The notes under the pieces: generated by a model | Told to the model about the DNA's origin: nothing | Database searches by the model: none | What the model saw: only the letters and a program-made list of their open reading frames with translations | Source of the DNA: Pontibacterium sp049603715 | GTDB lineage: Bacteria; Pseudomonadota; Gammaproteobacteria; Pseudomonadales; Balneatricaceae | DNA: 64,000 nucleotides | Direction: 5' to 3' | Assembly: GCA_049603715.1 (NCBI GenBank) | Contig: JBMYSW010000002.1 | Span: 1 to 64,000, forward strand | Position numbers and translations under genes: made by a program | Part shown: positions 17,205-25,144 of the stretch, piece after piece | Layout: every line of letters begins with the position of its first letter | Numbering within the stretch: position 1 is the stretch's first letter

Positions 17205-18077
17205 TTAGGTCTCCAAATTTTTGCCAATGATGCGGATAAGAAAGAACGCCACAATGTTTGCCAAAATGATGGCGATAATGCCGCCCGCAGCACCTGCACC
17301 TACATCAAATTGAAGTAACGAACGCACGTACACGAGGTAGGTCAAATTGGTTGAGGCCACACCCGGGCCACCATTGGTGGTCACTAATAGCTCGGCAAAT
17401 ACCGACAATAAGAAGATGGTTTGGATGAGCACCACCACGGTGATAGAACGCACGAGGTGGGGTAATACGATGTAATAAAACTTTTGTAAGCGTCCCGCGC
17501 CGTCCATATCCGCCGCTTCAATTTGGTCTGAATCCAAGCTTTGTAACGAGGTTACAAAGATAAGCGTGGCAAAAGGGAGCCACTGCCATGCCACGATAAT
17601 GACAATGGATAGCAGGGGTGTATGGGTTAAAAAGTCGAAAGCCGGCAAACCAAATAGTTTGGCAATGTAGGCAAACAGGCCGTTTACTGGGTTAAAGAAC
17701 ATGTTCTTCCACACCAGTGCCGACACGGTTGGCATGACAAAAAATGGCGAAATGACCAAAATTCGCGCCATGCCTTTACCAAAAATGGGTTGCTCAAGTA
17801 GCAATGCAAACGCAACACCGCCCGTCACGGTAATACAAAGTACGCCACCTACGAGTAGCAGAGTGTTAAAAATAGAGGTGGTGAACGCTGGGTCTTTAAA
17901 GAACCAGTAATAGTTTTCTAGGCCAACAAAGGGCGTCGCCCCGGGCATAAGTAAGTTGTAATGCAGGGTCGAGAAATACAGTGTCATACCCAGAGGTACA
18001 ACCATCCATAGCAATAGCAAAGCCACAGACGGGGAGAGCAACCAGCGGGCCGCCCTGCGTGAGTGAAGCGTAGACAT
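17205..18077 (-). CDS. Polyol ABC transporter permease (SmoF/MalF type)
   Basis: This 290-residue permease has six predicted membrane helices and the EAA loop EAADMDGAGRLQKFYYIVLPHLVRS near residues 190-214. ATPFVGLENYYWFFKDPAF is the usual MalF/UgpA-type periplasmic stretch, and TNLTYLVYVRSLLQFDVGAGAAGGIIA is common in mannitol/sorbitol permeases. It forms the channel with the next gene product. A UUCG-type hairpin in the 61-bp gap after the binding-protein gene separates it from that more abundant product. Confidence 0.92.
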   Translation of the reverse strand: MSTLHSRRAARWLLSPSVALLLLWMVVPLGMTLYFSTLHYNLLMPGATPFVGLENYYWFFKDPAFTTSIFNTLLLVGGVLCITVTGGVAFALLLEQPIFGKGMARILVISPFFVMPTVSALVWKNMFFNPVNGLFAYIAKLFGLPAFDFLTHTPLLSIVIIVAWQWLPFATLIFVTSLQSLDSDQIEAADMDGAGRLQKFYYIVLPHLVRSITVVVLIQTIFLLSVFAELLVTTNGGPGVASTNLTYLVYVRSLLQFDVGAGAAGGIIAIILANIVAFFLIRIIGKNLET

Positions 18078-18101
18078 AAAACGAATCTCTTTAGAAAAAG
18101 C

Positions 18102-18121
18102 GGGAGGAGCGAACTCCCCCC
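18102..18121 (-). terminator. Intercistronic hairpin after the binding-protein gene
   Basis: On the minus strand GGGGGGAG-TTCG-CTCCTCCC forms a stem with a UUCG tetraloop, followed by GCTTTTTCT. It lies between the binding-protein stop and the first permease start. It probably acts as a partial terminator or 3' stabilizer, giving more binding protein than permease. Confidence 0.65.
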
Positions 18122-18138
18122 AGTGCTGACAAGGTGAA

Positions 18139-19452
18139 TTACTTGATGTAACCCGCGCGTGTCATTTCTTGCGTGGCGTAGCGCTGTGATGCTTCAAGAA
18201 CAGCTTCTGGCGTTTGGGTTTGCGCCAGTGCTGCCGACACCATTTGGCCGACATAGGTACCAATGCCTTGGAACTCAGGAATAGCGACAAACTGAACACC
18301 GCTGTAAGGCACAGGCTTAAGTGTCGCGTTGGCTGGGTCTGCGCTTAGGATTTGGTTTTGTACGGTTTTCGCGAAAGGTGCTGCGCTGGTGTACTGGCTA
18401 TTTGCGTAGGTTGATTTACGAGTGCCCGGAGGTGCTGCAACCCAACCTTTGGTTTCGCCCACAAGCTTGACGTACTCTGCCGAGGTCGCCCACTTTAAGA
18501 AGTCTTTTGCTGCGGCTTCTTTTTTAGACGAGTTAGGAACAGAAAGTGCCCATGCCCAGAACCAACCGGTGCCTTTATCAGTAACTTCTGACGGCGCAGC
18601 GGTAAAGCCTGTTACTTCCGCCACTTCTGATTCGTTCGGGTTGTAGACATAGCCTGCGGCTGATGTTGCGTCTACCCACATTGCACATTTGCCACTGGCA
18701 AAGAGCGCGCGGTTTTCGTTATGACCGTTACTTGGCGTACCCGGAGGGCCGTAGTTAGTCACAAGGTCTACGTAAAAGTTAAGTGCGTTTTTCCACTCTT
18801 TAGAGTTGAGCTCTGGTTTCCAGTCCATATCAAACCAGCGACCACCAAAGGCGTTAACCATGGTGCCAAACACTGCCATGTTATCGCCCCAACCCGCTTT
18901 ACCACGTAAACAGATGCCGTATTGGTCTTGCTCTGGTTTGTGTAGTGCAGCCGCGTAGTCTTTAATTTGCGACCAAGTTGGTTTAGCTGGCATGGTTAGG
19001 CCGGCTTGTTCAAACAGGTCTTTGCGGTAAAAGGTAAACGAGCTTTCGGCATAAAACGGAACGGCGTACAAACTGCCGTCGGCAGAAAGGCCATTACGTA
19101 CACTCGGGAAAATGTCGTCGTAGTTGTACTCTGCACCTAAGTCATCAAGCGGTTTTAGCCATTGGTTTTTACCCCATAGAGGAGCCTCGTATGCGCCAAT
19201 GGTGATGATGTCGTAGGTACCACCGTCGGTTGCGATATCCGTAGTGACACGTTGACGCAGTACGTTTTCTTCAAGAATGACCCAGTTTAGGGTGTGGCCG
19301 GTGGCTTTTTCCCACTGGGGAGCAAGCTCTTGCATGATGATCATGTCGGCATTGTTGACGGTAGCGATGGTCAATTCATCGGCTTGTGCAGTGGCGGCCA
19401 AGGTTGCTGCGACGGCAAGCGCCAGTGTCTTATGTTTTTTATTAAATGACAT
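18139..19452 (-). CDS. Polyol ABC transporter substrate-binding protein
   Basis: This 437-residue exported binding protein (SBP family 1) has the signal peptide MSFNKKHKTLALAVAATLAATAQA followed by DELTIATVNN. The mature part has IGAYEAPLWGKNQWLKPLDDLG and SGKCAMWVDATSAAGYVYNP, matching the sorbitol/mannitol-binding SmoE/MtlE group. The frame is open to 19539, but AGGAAG lies 10 nt before the ATG at 19452 and the signal peptide starts there. It delivers the polyol to the permease pair and is the first gene of the eight-gene operon. Substrate could be sorbitol, mannitol or galactitol. Confidence 0.92.
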   Translation of the reverse strand: MSFNKKHKTLALAVAATLAATAQADELTIATVNNADMIIMQELAPQWEKATGHTLNWVILEENVLRQRVTTDIATDGGTYDIITIGAYEAPLWGKNQWLKPLDDLGAEYNYDDIFPSVRNGLSADGSLYAVPFYAESSFTFYRKDLFEQAGLTMPAKPTWSQIKDYAAALHKPEQDQYGICLRGKAGWGDNMAVFGTMVNAFGGRWFDMDWKPELNSKEWKNALNFYVDLVTNYGPPGTPSNGHNENRALFASGKCAMWVDATSAAGYVYNPNESEVAEVTGFTAAPSEVTDKGTGWFWAWALSVPNSSKKEAAAKDFLKWATSAEYVKLVGETKGWVAAPPGTRKSTYANSQYTSAAPFAKTVQNQILSADPANATLKPVPYSGVQFVAIPEFQGIGTYVGQMVSAALAQTQTPEAVLEASQRYATQEMTRAGYIK

Positions 19453-19510
19453 GGGAAGTTCTTCCTCATAGGTTGTTATTTTTGATGTAACGCCTTGTGG
19501 AACGAGAGCT

Positions 19511-19539
19511 AATTTATTTGTAAATTTTACGCGCGTCAA
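19511..19539 (-). promoter_or_regulatory. Promoter of the polyol operon
   Basis: On the minus strand TTGACG (19534-19539) and TAAATT (19511-19516) are exactly 17 bp apart. The -35 lies inside the first LacI-type operator, so a bound repressor would block RNA polymerase. The rest of the gap 19453-19762 shows no gene; a CACGCC/GGCGTG hairpin (19728-19753) follows the gntR stop without a clear T-run. Confidence 0.6.
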
Positions 19540-19561
19540 TAAATATTTTACGCGAGTAAAA
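19525..19561. promoter_or_regulatory. Paired LacI-type operators
   Basis: TTTTACGCGCGTCAAT (19525-19540) and TTTTACGCGAGTAAAA (19546-19561) are two related imperfect palindromes with a central CG. Their centres are 21 bp apart, about two helical turns, so two repressor dimers would lie on the same DNA face. The likely binder is the LacI-family protein encoded at the end of the operon. Confidence 0.65.
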
Positions 19562-19762
19562 TTAATATTCGATATGGTATTTCTTAATAAAGCTTAAGTG
19601 GTTGATATAAAGAAAAAATAAGGTCTTTAAGCTTAGGTTAGGCGTTTTGAGGAAAATGCCGTTGTCGATCAAAAGGTATGAGCGCACAGGCAAAAGAAAG
19701 GGACGTGGAGCAAGAGAGGATAAGAGATCACGCCCGCTCAACCACAGGCGTGAGGGTGTGAC

Positions 19763-20485
19763 CTAGTCGCTAAAATACTGCCGGTTGGCGTGGTAAATAG
19801 TATCGAGTTGCGACAAGGTGCCTTCTAAATGGATACGCATTGCCGCGATGGCCGCTTGCTCATCGCCTTGGCTGATACACTCGATAATACGGCGGTGCAG
19901 ATTAATAATGTTGCGCACTTTGCCTTCGCTGGGAAGGTGTAAGCGGCGAATTCTATCCATATGCCCCGCCATTGAGCGGACAAGGTCGTAGAGTTCTTTT
20001 TGCTCAACGGCTGCAAACATGGTTTGGTGAAACGCTTGGTCTAGGCGTGTAAACAAACCCATTTCTTCGTCGTTTCCGTTGGCGAGCTGAACCTGCATAT
20101 CCACCAAAGTGGTGAGCTTTTGAATGAGCGCTGGGTCGGGCGACTGAGCTAATCGTCGCACCACTTCAAACTCAAGTGCTTCGCGTAAAAAGTGGTTACG
20201 TTTGACTTGCTTAAGGTCGATGTAGGACACCTCAGTGCCCGACTGAGGTTTGACTTTGATTAAACCGACTCGCTCTAGTCTTTGCAGTGCTTCGCGCACC
20301 GGCGTTTGGCTGACATTAAATTCGGCACATAAATCATGGCGAATCAGCGGCATGCCGGGTGTGAGGGTTAGGCTAACAATCTGCTCGTGTAGGGCGTTGT
20401 AAATCCGATCGACCGCCGTTTTAGGCGCCTCGGTCACCCCTTCTAAGTAAGTGTTAATTAAATGAATTTGGTCGCTACTGGCCAT
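19763..20485 (-). CDS. GntR-family (FadR/FCD type) regulator, probably of gudD
   Basis: This 240-residue regulator has a GntR winged helix (ALHEQIVSLTLTPGMPLIRHDLCAEFNVSQTPVREALQRLERVGLIKVKPQSGTEV split over residues about 28-83) and an all-helical FCD ligand domain. FLREALEFEVVR, FHQTMF and HRRIIECISQGDEQAAIAAMRIHL carry the metal and ligand-binding positions of that domain. FCD regulators usually sense organic or sugar acids. It reads away from gudD, and two copies of an ACTAATATATTAGT palindrome lie between them, so it most likely represses gudD and itself in response to glucarate or a product. Confidence 0.87.
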   Translation of the reverse strand: MASSDQIHLINTYLEGVTEAPKTAVDRIYNALHEQIVSLTLTPGMPLIRHDLCAEFNVSQTPVREALQRLERVGLIKVKPQSGTEVSYIDLKQVKRNHFLREALEFEVVRRLAQSPDPALIQKLTTLVDMQVQLANGNDEEMGLFTRLDQAFHQTMFAAVEQKELYDLVRSMAGHMDRIRRLHLPSEGKVRNIINLHRRIIECISQGDEQAAIAAMRIHLEGTLSQLDTIYHANRQYFSD

Positions 20486-20582
20486 GCGTTTTCGCTCAGT
20501 GTGTTCATCTTTTGTGTTATTTGCATTGCATTATTGCAGACGGACTTACCGCGGCAAAATAAAAAAGTAGTTGCATTTATTA

Positions 20583-20628
20583 ACTAATATATTAGTATCT
20601 GTGGCAAGTCTTTGACTGATATATTAGT
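20583..20628. promoter_or_regulatory. Twin palindromic operators between gntR and gudD
   Basis: ACTAATATATTAGT (20583-20596) is a perfect 14-bp palindrome. ACTGATATATTAGT (20615-20628) differs by one base. Centres are 32 bp apart, about three helical turns. The 301-bp divergent gap 20486-20786 shows no gene. These are the best candidate sites for the adjacent GntR protein. Confidence 0.65.
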
Positions 20629-20786
20629 TGAAAGGCGAATAAAAATAATGATCTGTGGTACAGCGGTGGTTTTTGTCCTGCCGTCGAAGGTGACTTTGCA
20701 AACACTCGAAACAGAGTGGTGGAGCGCCTTGCACTGCTGACTACAGGCTGTGGCTAACGAGGGGCTTTGGGCCCGTTGGAGATTAC

Positions 20787-22112
20787 ATGTTCAGTACAAT
20801 CAAAAAAATGGAAGTTGTACCTGTTGCGGGTTACGACGGTTTCTTACTTAACCTAAGTGGTGGTCATGCGCCTTGGTTTATTCGTACCGTGGTCGTGATG
20901 GAAGACACCGATGGTAATGTTGGTGTAGGTGAAGTGCCTGCAACGGACTCCATCATTAAAACCCTGGAAGAGTGCCGTGCCATTGTTGAAGGCTCTAACG
21001 TTGGCCGCTACAAGTCTACGATTAGTGCCGTGCGCGAGGCGATTTCGGGCCGCGCCGACGACGTACGTGGTAATCAAACCTTTGACCTACGTACGGCTGT
21101 TCACGTAATCACCGCCATTGAGTCTGCCTTGTTAGACCTTGCGGGCCAACAAATGGGCTTACCTGTGGCTGAGCTACTGGGTCAATTTGGTAAGCAACGT
21201 GATGAAGTTGAAGCGCTAGGCTACTTGTTCTTCTTGGGCGATCCTGAAAAAACCGACCTTCCATACCCTCGTTGTGAAAACCCAGTAGACGATTGGGACT
21301 TGGTGCGCACAAAAGAAGCGCTGACACCAGAAGCCATCGCTAACTTGGCAAAAGCCGCTTACGACCGTTACGGCTTCCGCGACTTTAAACTCAAAGGTGG
21401 TGTGCTAGATGGCCATCAAGAAGCGGAATGTATTCGTGCGATTCACGAAATCTTCCCAGAAGCGCGTTTGACCCTCGACCCGAACGGCGCATGGTTGCTA
21501 GAAGACGCCATTGAATACCTAACACCGATTAAAGATATTTTGGCTTACGCGGAAGACCCATGTGGCCAAGAAGGTGCGTGGTCGGGCCGCGAAACCATGT
21601 CTGAGTTTAAGCGCCGCACTGGTATTAAAACAGCCACCAACATGATCGCCACCGATTGGCAGCAAATGCGCAACGCGGTTCGTCTTGATTCGGTTGATAT
21701 CCCATTGGCTGACTGTCACTTCTGGACCATGCAAGGCGCGGTTGCCGTGGGTGAGCTATGTAACGAATGGGGTATGACTTGGGGCTCCCACAGTAACAAC
21801 CACTTTGATATCTCGTTGGCGATGATGACTCACGTTGCTGCGGCATGTCCGGGTGAAGTAACAGCGATTGATACTCACTGGATTTGGCAAGACGGCCAGC
21901 GCATCACTAAAGAGCCATTCAAAATTAAAGACGGCAAACTCACCGTGCCACAAAAGCCGGGCTTAGGTGTTGAGCTTGATCGCGAGAAGCTAGAAGAAGC
22001 AAACGCTTTGTACAAGTCGCTAACACTTGGCCAACGTGACGACTCTATGGCGATGCAGTTTTTGATTCCGGGTTGGACCTTCGACCCTAAAAAGCCAACC
22101 TTGGTGCGCTAA
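20787..22112 (+). CDS. gudD: Glucarate dehydratase
   Basis: This 441-residue enolase-superfamily enzyme removes water from D-glucarate to give 5-keto-4-deoxyglucarate. It matches E. coli GudD along its full length (446 residues): VPVAGYDGFLLNLSGGHAPW, GVGEVPATDSI, FKLKGGV with the KxK lysines at 201 and 203, LDPNGAW, AEDPCG, ATNMIATDWQQM, and HSNNHFD with the catalytic-type histidine at 335. The end IPGWTFDPKKPTLVR is also conserved. GGAG lies 8 nt before the ATG. It stands alone with its own regulator: no transporter, ketodeoxyglucarate aldolase or reductase gene is adjacent, so the rest of the pathway must be elsewhere. A strong terminator follows. Confidence 0.96.
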   Translation: MFSTIKKMEVVPVAGYDGFLLNLSGGHAPWFIRTVVVMEDTDGNVGVGEVPATDSIIKTLEECRAIVEGSNVGRYKSTISAVREAISGRADDVRGNQTFDLRTAVHVITAIESALLDLAGQQMGLPVAELLGQFGKQRDEVEALGYLFFLGDPEKTDLPYPRCENPVDDWDLVRTKEALTPEAIANLAKAAYDRYGFRDFKLKGGVLDGHQEAECIRAIHEIFPEARLTLDPNGAWLLEDAIEYLTPIKDILAYAEDPCGQEGAWSGRETMSEFKRRTGIKTATNMIATDWQQMRNAVRLDSVDIPLADCHFWTMQGAVAVGELCNEWGMTWGSHSNNHFDISLAMMTHVAAACPGEVTAIDTHWIWQDGQRITKEPFKIKDGKLTVPQKPGLGVELDREKLEEANALYKSLTLGQRDDSMAMQFLIPGWTFDPKKPTLVR

Positions 22113-22202
22113 GCCTGTTGGATTCGTTTTGTCTGCTCGTCGGGCTTTCCAGTTAACCTGACGGTCCGAAACCGTTAATACTTGATGTGAGTATTAGCAT
22201 TT

Positions 22203-22235
22203 GCCCTCTAACGGAGACGTTAGGGGGCTTTTTTT
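22203..22235 (+). terminator. Rho-independent terminator after gudD
   Basis: GCCCTCTAACG (22203-22213), loop GAGA, CGTTAGGGGGC (22218-22228) and seven T residues form an 11-bp stem with one G-T wobble. It ends the monocistronic gudD transcript. Confidence 0.92.
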
Positions 22236-22340
22236 GGCGATAAGGTTTTGTAAGTGCTAGAAATTAAGCTGAATTAAGTAGGATAAAGCCGCAGCTAGCG
22301 ACTATACGTTATATAGAGGGAGCAGGGCGCTACCAAGCCC

Positions 22341-23291
22341 TTATGGCTTGAGCTGCAGTGATAGGGCGCAGTGGTCGCTGAGTTTGTAAGACATAACGTC
22401 CCTCGCGTTGAACGAGTGGTGTTTAAAGCTATTGGTTACTAGCTTTGGCAAAAGGTCATCACTTAGCAAAATGTGGTCGATAAAGTAGGGGTAACTAAAC
22501 AGGGTGTTTCGCTTGTGGTGTTTGAGTTGGCAGCCTTTGGCGTTGTTGTGACCTACTAAGTTTAGCTTTGCCCTCGCTAGTGGGTGTTGCAATGGGTCGT
22601 TCGCTCGTTTGAGTTGGCGATTAAAATCACCCAAAACCACATGGGAGTCAGGTTGTAACGTCGCCCATGTATTAATGTATGAGATTTGCTGTGACAAGGT
22701 TTGGCATTGGCGGCCACGGTGTTTTTGGCTAAAGCAGCCCGCTTTTAAATGAACGTTGAGTAAACGTAGGGTTTTGTTAGGCAAGTTTAGGGTGAGTATA
22801 AGGCCGTATCGCAGTTGACCGTGCCCCTGAACATCGAGGGCGGTGAGTGGTGGCTCGATTGTTGCTGACATAGCTACGCCAGTCGAGCGTTTAACCACAA
22901 ACGCGAGCCTCTGGGCATGTTGGCGAGGCGAGATGAATGCTTGGTAGTCACTTTTGGGCCAAAGCGCATAGATACTTTGCAAGTCGGCAACTTCTTGCAG
23001 TGCGATGACATCGGCATTGAGGCTAGATACATAGTCTTTTAATACGGCGATATCACCATCCGATCGTTGCTGCTGCGGCTCGGTGGGAGTGGTGTCGAAC
23101 CACTGCATGTTCCACGTCGCAATCGTCAAAGGCGACTTTTGTGCCGGCTTTTGTATCTGTTTGGTGAGACTGTGGTGCTCTGCAAAAGCGCTACTTTGGA
23201 AGGAAAGGAGCAGTAACCCATAAAAACTGAAGCATTTAGCCGTGTTTATTAGGTTTTTCTTTAGTATTCCAAGGCTTAGAGAAGCTTCCAT
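22341..23291 (-). CDS. Exported endonuclease/exonuclease/phosphatase-family protein
   Basis: This 316-residue protein of the DNase I-like (EEP) fold has the N-terminal metal-site motif TIATWNMQWF, the LQEV element (DVIALQEVADL), the LGDFNRQLKRA motif and the C-terminal SDHCALSLQL histidine. A hydrophobic N-terminal segment ending SSAFA suggests export to the periplasm or outside. The frame opens at 23300, but GGGAGG lies 1 nt from that ATG and 10 nt before the ATG at 23291, so the latter is chosen. It could be an extracellular nuclease that scavenges DNA. Its place between gudD and nhaA gives no pathway hint. Phosphatase or phosphodiesterase activity cannot be excluded. Confidence 0.8.
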   Translation of the reverse strand: MEASLSLGILKKNLINTAKCFSFYGLLLLSFQSSAFAEHHSLTKQIQKPAQKSPLTIATWNMQWFDTTPTEPQQQRSDGDIAVLKDYVSSLNADVIALQEVADLQSIYALWPKSDYQAFISPRQHAQRLAFVVKRSTGVAMSATIEPPLTALDVQGHGQLRYGLILTLNLPNKTLRLLNVHLKAGCFSQKHRGRQCQTLSQQISYINTWATLQPDSHVVLGDFNRQLKRANDPLQHPLARAKLNLVGHNNAKGCQLKHHKRNTLFSYPYFIDHILLSDDLLPKLVTNSFKHHSFNARDVMSYKLSDHCALSLQLKP

Positions 23292-23351
23292 TGGGCTCAT
23301 ACCTCCCTCTGAGTTGCACCTATAGTACTAGCCAACCGAGCAAAAAGCGGT

Positions 23352-23370
23352 TAACTTAATACTTAAGTTA
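23352..23370. promoter_or_regulatory. Perfect inverted repeat between nuclease gene and nhaA
   Basis: TAACTTAATACTTAAGTTA is an 8-3-8 perfect inverted repeat, about 60 bp upstream of the nuclease start and 250 bp upstream of nhaA. It has the look of a regulator binding site for either divergent gene. The binding protein is unknown. The gap 23292-23617 has no gene. Confidence 0.5.
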
Positions 23371-23508
23371 CATTAGTTACAAACCCTATTGATTAACTGT
23401 AACCACGGAGAACCAACAAAAATACTACTAAAACGATAAATTGACTGCGCTAATCAAAACATAAAACTTCGCTAATAAAAAACAAAGAGAATGCGCTAAG
23501 AGAGAAGC

Positions 23509-23602
23509 ATCTAGCGTTTTTTAGGCGCTAGATAACTAAATAATAATGCATTGAGTGAGAGTGCTGGGACTATATTCGAGGAACTGCTAGACCAAGTAGC
23601 AG
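23509..23602 (+). promoter_or_regulatory. Structured leader of nhaA
   Basis: Two hairpins precede nhaA: ATCTAGCG/CGCTAGAT (23509-23533, 9-nt loop) and CTGCTA/TAGCAG (23584-23602, 7-nt loop). The second ends 2 nt before the CTGGGAG ribosome site. A TTGACT at 23441-23446 could be the -35 of a promoter that would place both in a 5' leader. This could be an RNA regulator, but I cannot match it to a known motif by eye. Confidence 0.4.
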
Positions 23603-23617
23603 ACTGGGAGAGTAATA

Positions 23618-24832
23618 ATGCAAGCGATTAGTAAGTGGTTTATAGAATTTACCAAGCTGGAGTCTGCCGGCGGTATTCTTTTGTGCGTGGCCGCCGTTTT
23701 GGCCATGCTGATGGCCAATTCCCCACTTCAGGGGTTATACGAAGCTTTTCTGACCACGGATGTGGCGGTAAAGTTTGGTGCCCTAGAAATTTATAAGCCA
23801 TTGCTGTTATGGATCAACGATGGCCTGATGGCCATTTTCTTCTTTTTGGTGGGCCTAGAGCTAAAGCGTGAGCTGGTTGAAGGTGAACTAGCCGACCCAC
23901 GTAACATCATCCTACCGGGTGTAGGCGCGTTAGGGGGCATGATTGTTCCTGCGCTTATTTACGCCTACTTTAACTGGGGCGACCCTGTAGCGATTCACGG
24001 TTGGGCGATTCCAGCCGCAACAGATATCGCTTTTGCACTGGGTGTGCTTACCCTGTTAGGGCCAAGAGTACCTATTTCGATCAAGGTCTTTTTGGTGTCG
24101 TTGGCGATCTTTGACGATATTGGCGCAATTATCATTATTGCCCTGTTCTACACGTCAAAAATTTCGATGTTCGCACTGTACGTAGTGGCTGCGTGTTTGC
24201 CTGTACTTTGGTGGCTCAACCGCCAAGGCGTTGCGTCTAAAGCGCCTTACCTACTTGTCGGTGCCGTGATGTGGGTGGCAACACTTAAGTCAGGTGTACA
24301 CGCTACCCTAGCGGGTGTGGTATTGGCGATGTTTATTCCGTTAAGCATCAAAGATCGTCCGGGCATATCGCCTGCGAAGGGCTTGGAGCATGAGCTGCAC
24401 TCTGTGGTCACCTTCTTTGTATTACCCGTGTTTGCCTTTGCCAATGCAGGCCTTAGCTTTAAAGGTGTGACCATGGCGCAAGTCTTCCACTCAGTACCTA
24501 TTGGTATCGCAGCCGGCTTATTTTTGGGTAAGCAGATCGGTATCTTTGGTTTCTGTTGGTTGCTCACACGCCTCAAATGGTTCTCGTTGCCAGAGGGTAT
24601 GACATCGATTCGCCTATACGGCACCGCGTGTTTGTGTGGTATCGGCTTTACTATGAGCTTGTTTATAGGCTCATTGGCGTTCGAAGAGCCACTGGCTACC
24701 CGTGCCTTTGACGAGCGCTTAGGTATTATCGCCGGCTCGTTGATTTCAGGTATTTTCGGCTTCTTGGTGATGAAGTTTGCACTGAAGGACGAACCTGTTC
24801 AGCCTAAGGTTGAGAAGAGCAGCGGTCACTAA
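23618..24832 (+). CDS. nhaA: Sodium/proton antiporter NhaA
   Basis: This 404-residue, twelve-helix inner-membrane antiporter exchanges internal sodium (or lithium) for external protons and protects against salt and alkaline pH. Family motifs are all present: FFFLVGLELKRELVEGEL, the helix IV element PAATDIAFALGVL, the ion-binding aspartate pair D166-D167 in AIFDDIGAI, GVHATLAGVVLAMFIP, FVLPVFAFANAGL and CGIGFTMSLFIGSLAF. Length is normal. A good ribosome site (CTGGGAG) precedes the ATG. Upstream hairpins suggest leader control. It is monocistronic, with a clear terminator. Fits a marine or halophilic host. Confidence 0.96.
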   Translation: MQAISKWFIEFTKLESAGGILLCVAAVLAMLMANSPLQGLYEAFLTTDVAVKFGALEIYKPLLLWINDGLMAIFFFLVGLELKRELVEGELADPRNIILPGVGALGGMIVPALIYAYFNWGDPVAIHGWAIPAATDIAFALGVLTLLGPRVPISIKVFLVSLAIFDDIGAIIIIALFYTSKISMFALYVVAACLPVLWWLNRQGVASKAPYLLVGAVMWVATLKSGVHATLAGVVLAMFIPLSIKDRPGISPAKGLEHELHSVVTFFVLPVFAFANAGLSFKGVTMAQVFHSVPIGIAAGLFLGKQIGIFGFCWLLTRLKWFSLPEGMTSIRLYGTACLCGIGFTMSLFIGSLAFEEPLATRAFDERLGIIAGSLISGIFGFLVMKFALKDEPVQPKVEKSSGH

Positions 24833-24862
24833 CGATCACGTTCGTTGATAAGCAGTAAAGTT

Positions 24863-24893
24863 AAGCGTCGAGTGAGAACTCGGCGCTTTTTTT
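24863..24893 (+). terminator. Rho-independent terminator after nhaA
   Basis: AAGCGTCGAGT, loop GAGA, ACTCGGCGCTT and a run of T residues form an 11-bp stem with one G-T pair, 30 bp after the nhaA stop. Confidence 0.88.
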
Positions 24894-24962
24894 ATGTCTA
24901 ATTTTTATGCCCGAGGCGTTTTTTATTCAGGCTTTTCGATAGGTGTTTTTAATGATTCTGAG

Positions 24963-24998
24963 GTAATACGCAGAGGTGCATACGTATTACTACGTAGT
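24963..24998. promoter_or_regulatory. Palindromes upstream of the TRAP operon
   Basis: GTAATACG (24963-24970) and CGTATTAC (24983-24990) form an 8-bp inverted repeat, and ACTACGTAGT (24989-24998) is a 10-bp perfect palindrome overlapping its right arm. They are about 150-180 bp upstream of the binding-protein gene. The NarL-type response regulator encoded after the TRAP genes is a plausible binder. Confidence 0.45.
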
Positions 24999-25144
24999 TA
25001 CCATCAGAAATATCCCTCATGCAACTAGGTAGTATCTCTCGGGCGATTGCGCAGTTTCTCGAATAGTGAAGCAGGGGGCAGGTTTGGCACTCTATCGTGG
25101 CTGAAAACAAAAATAACTCTTGTGCACGATTAGAGGAAAAAACA

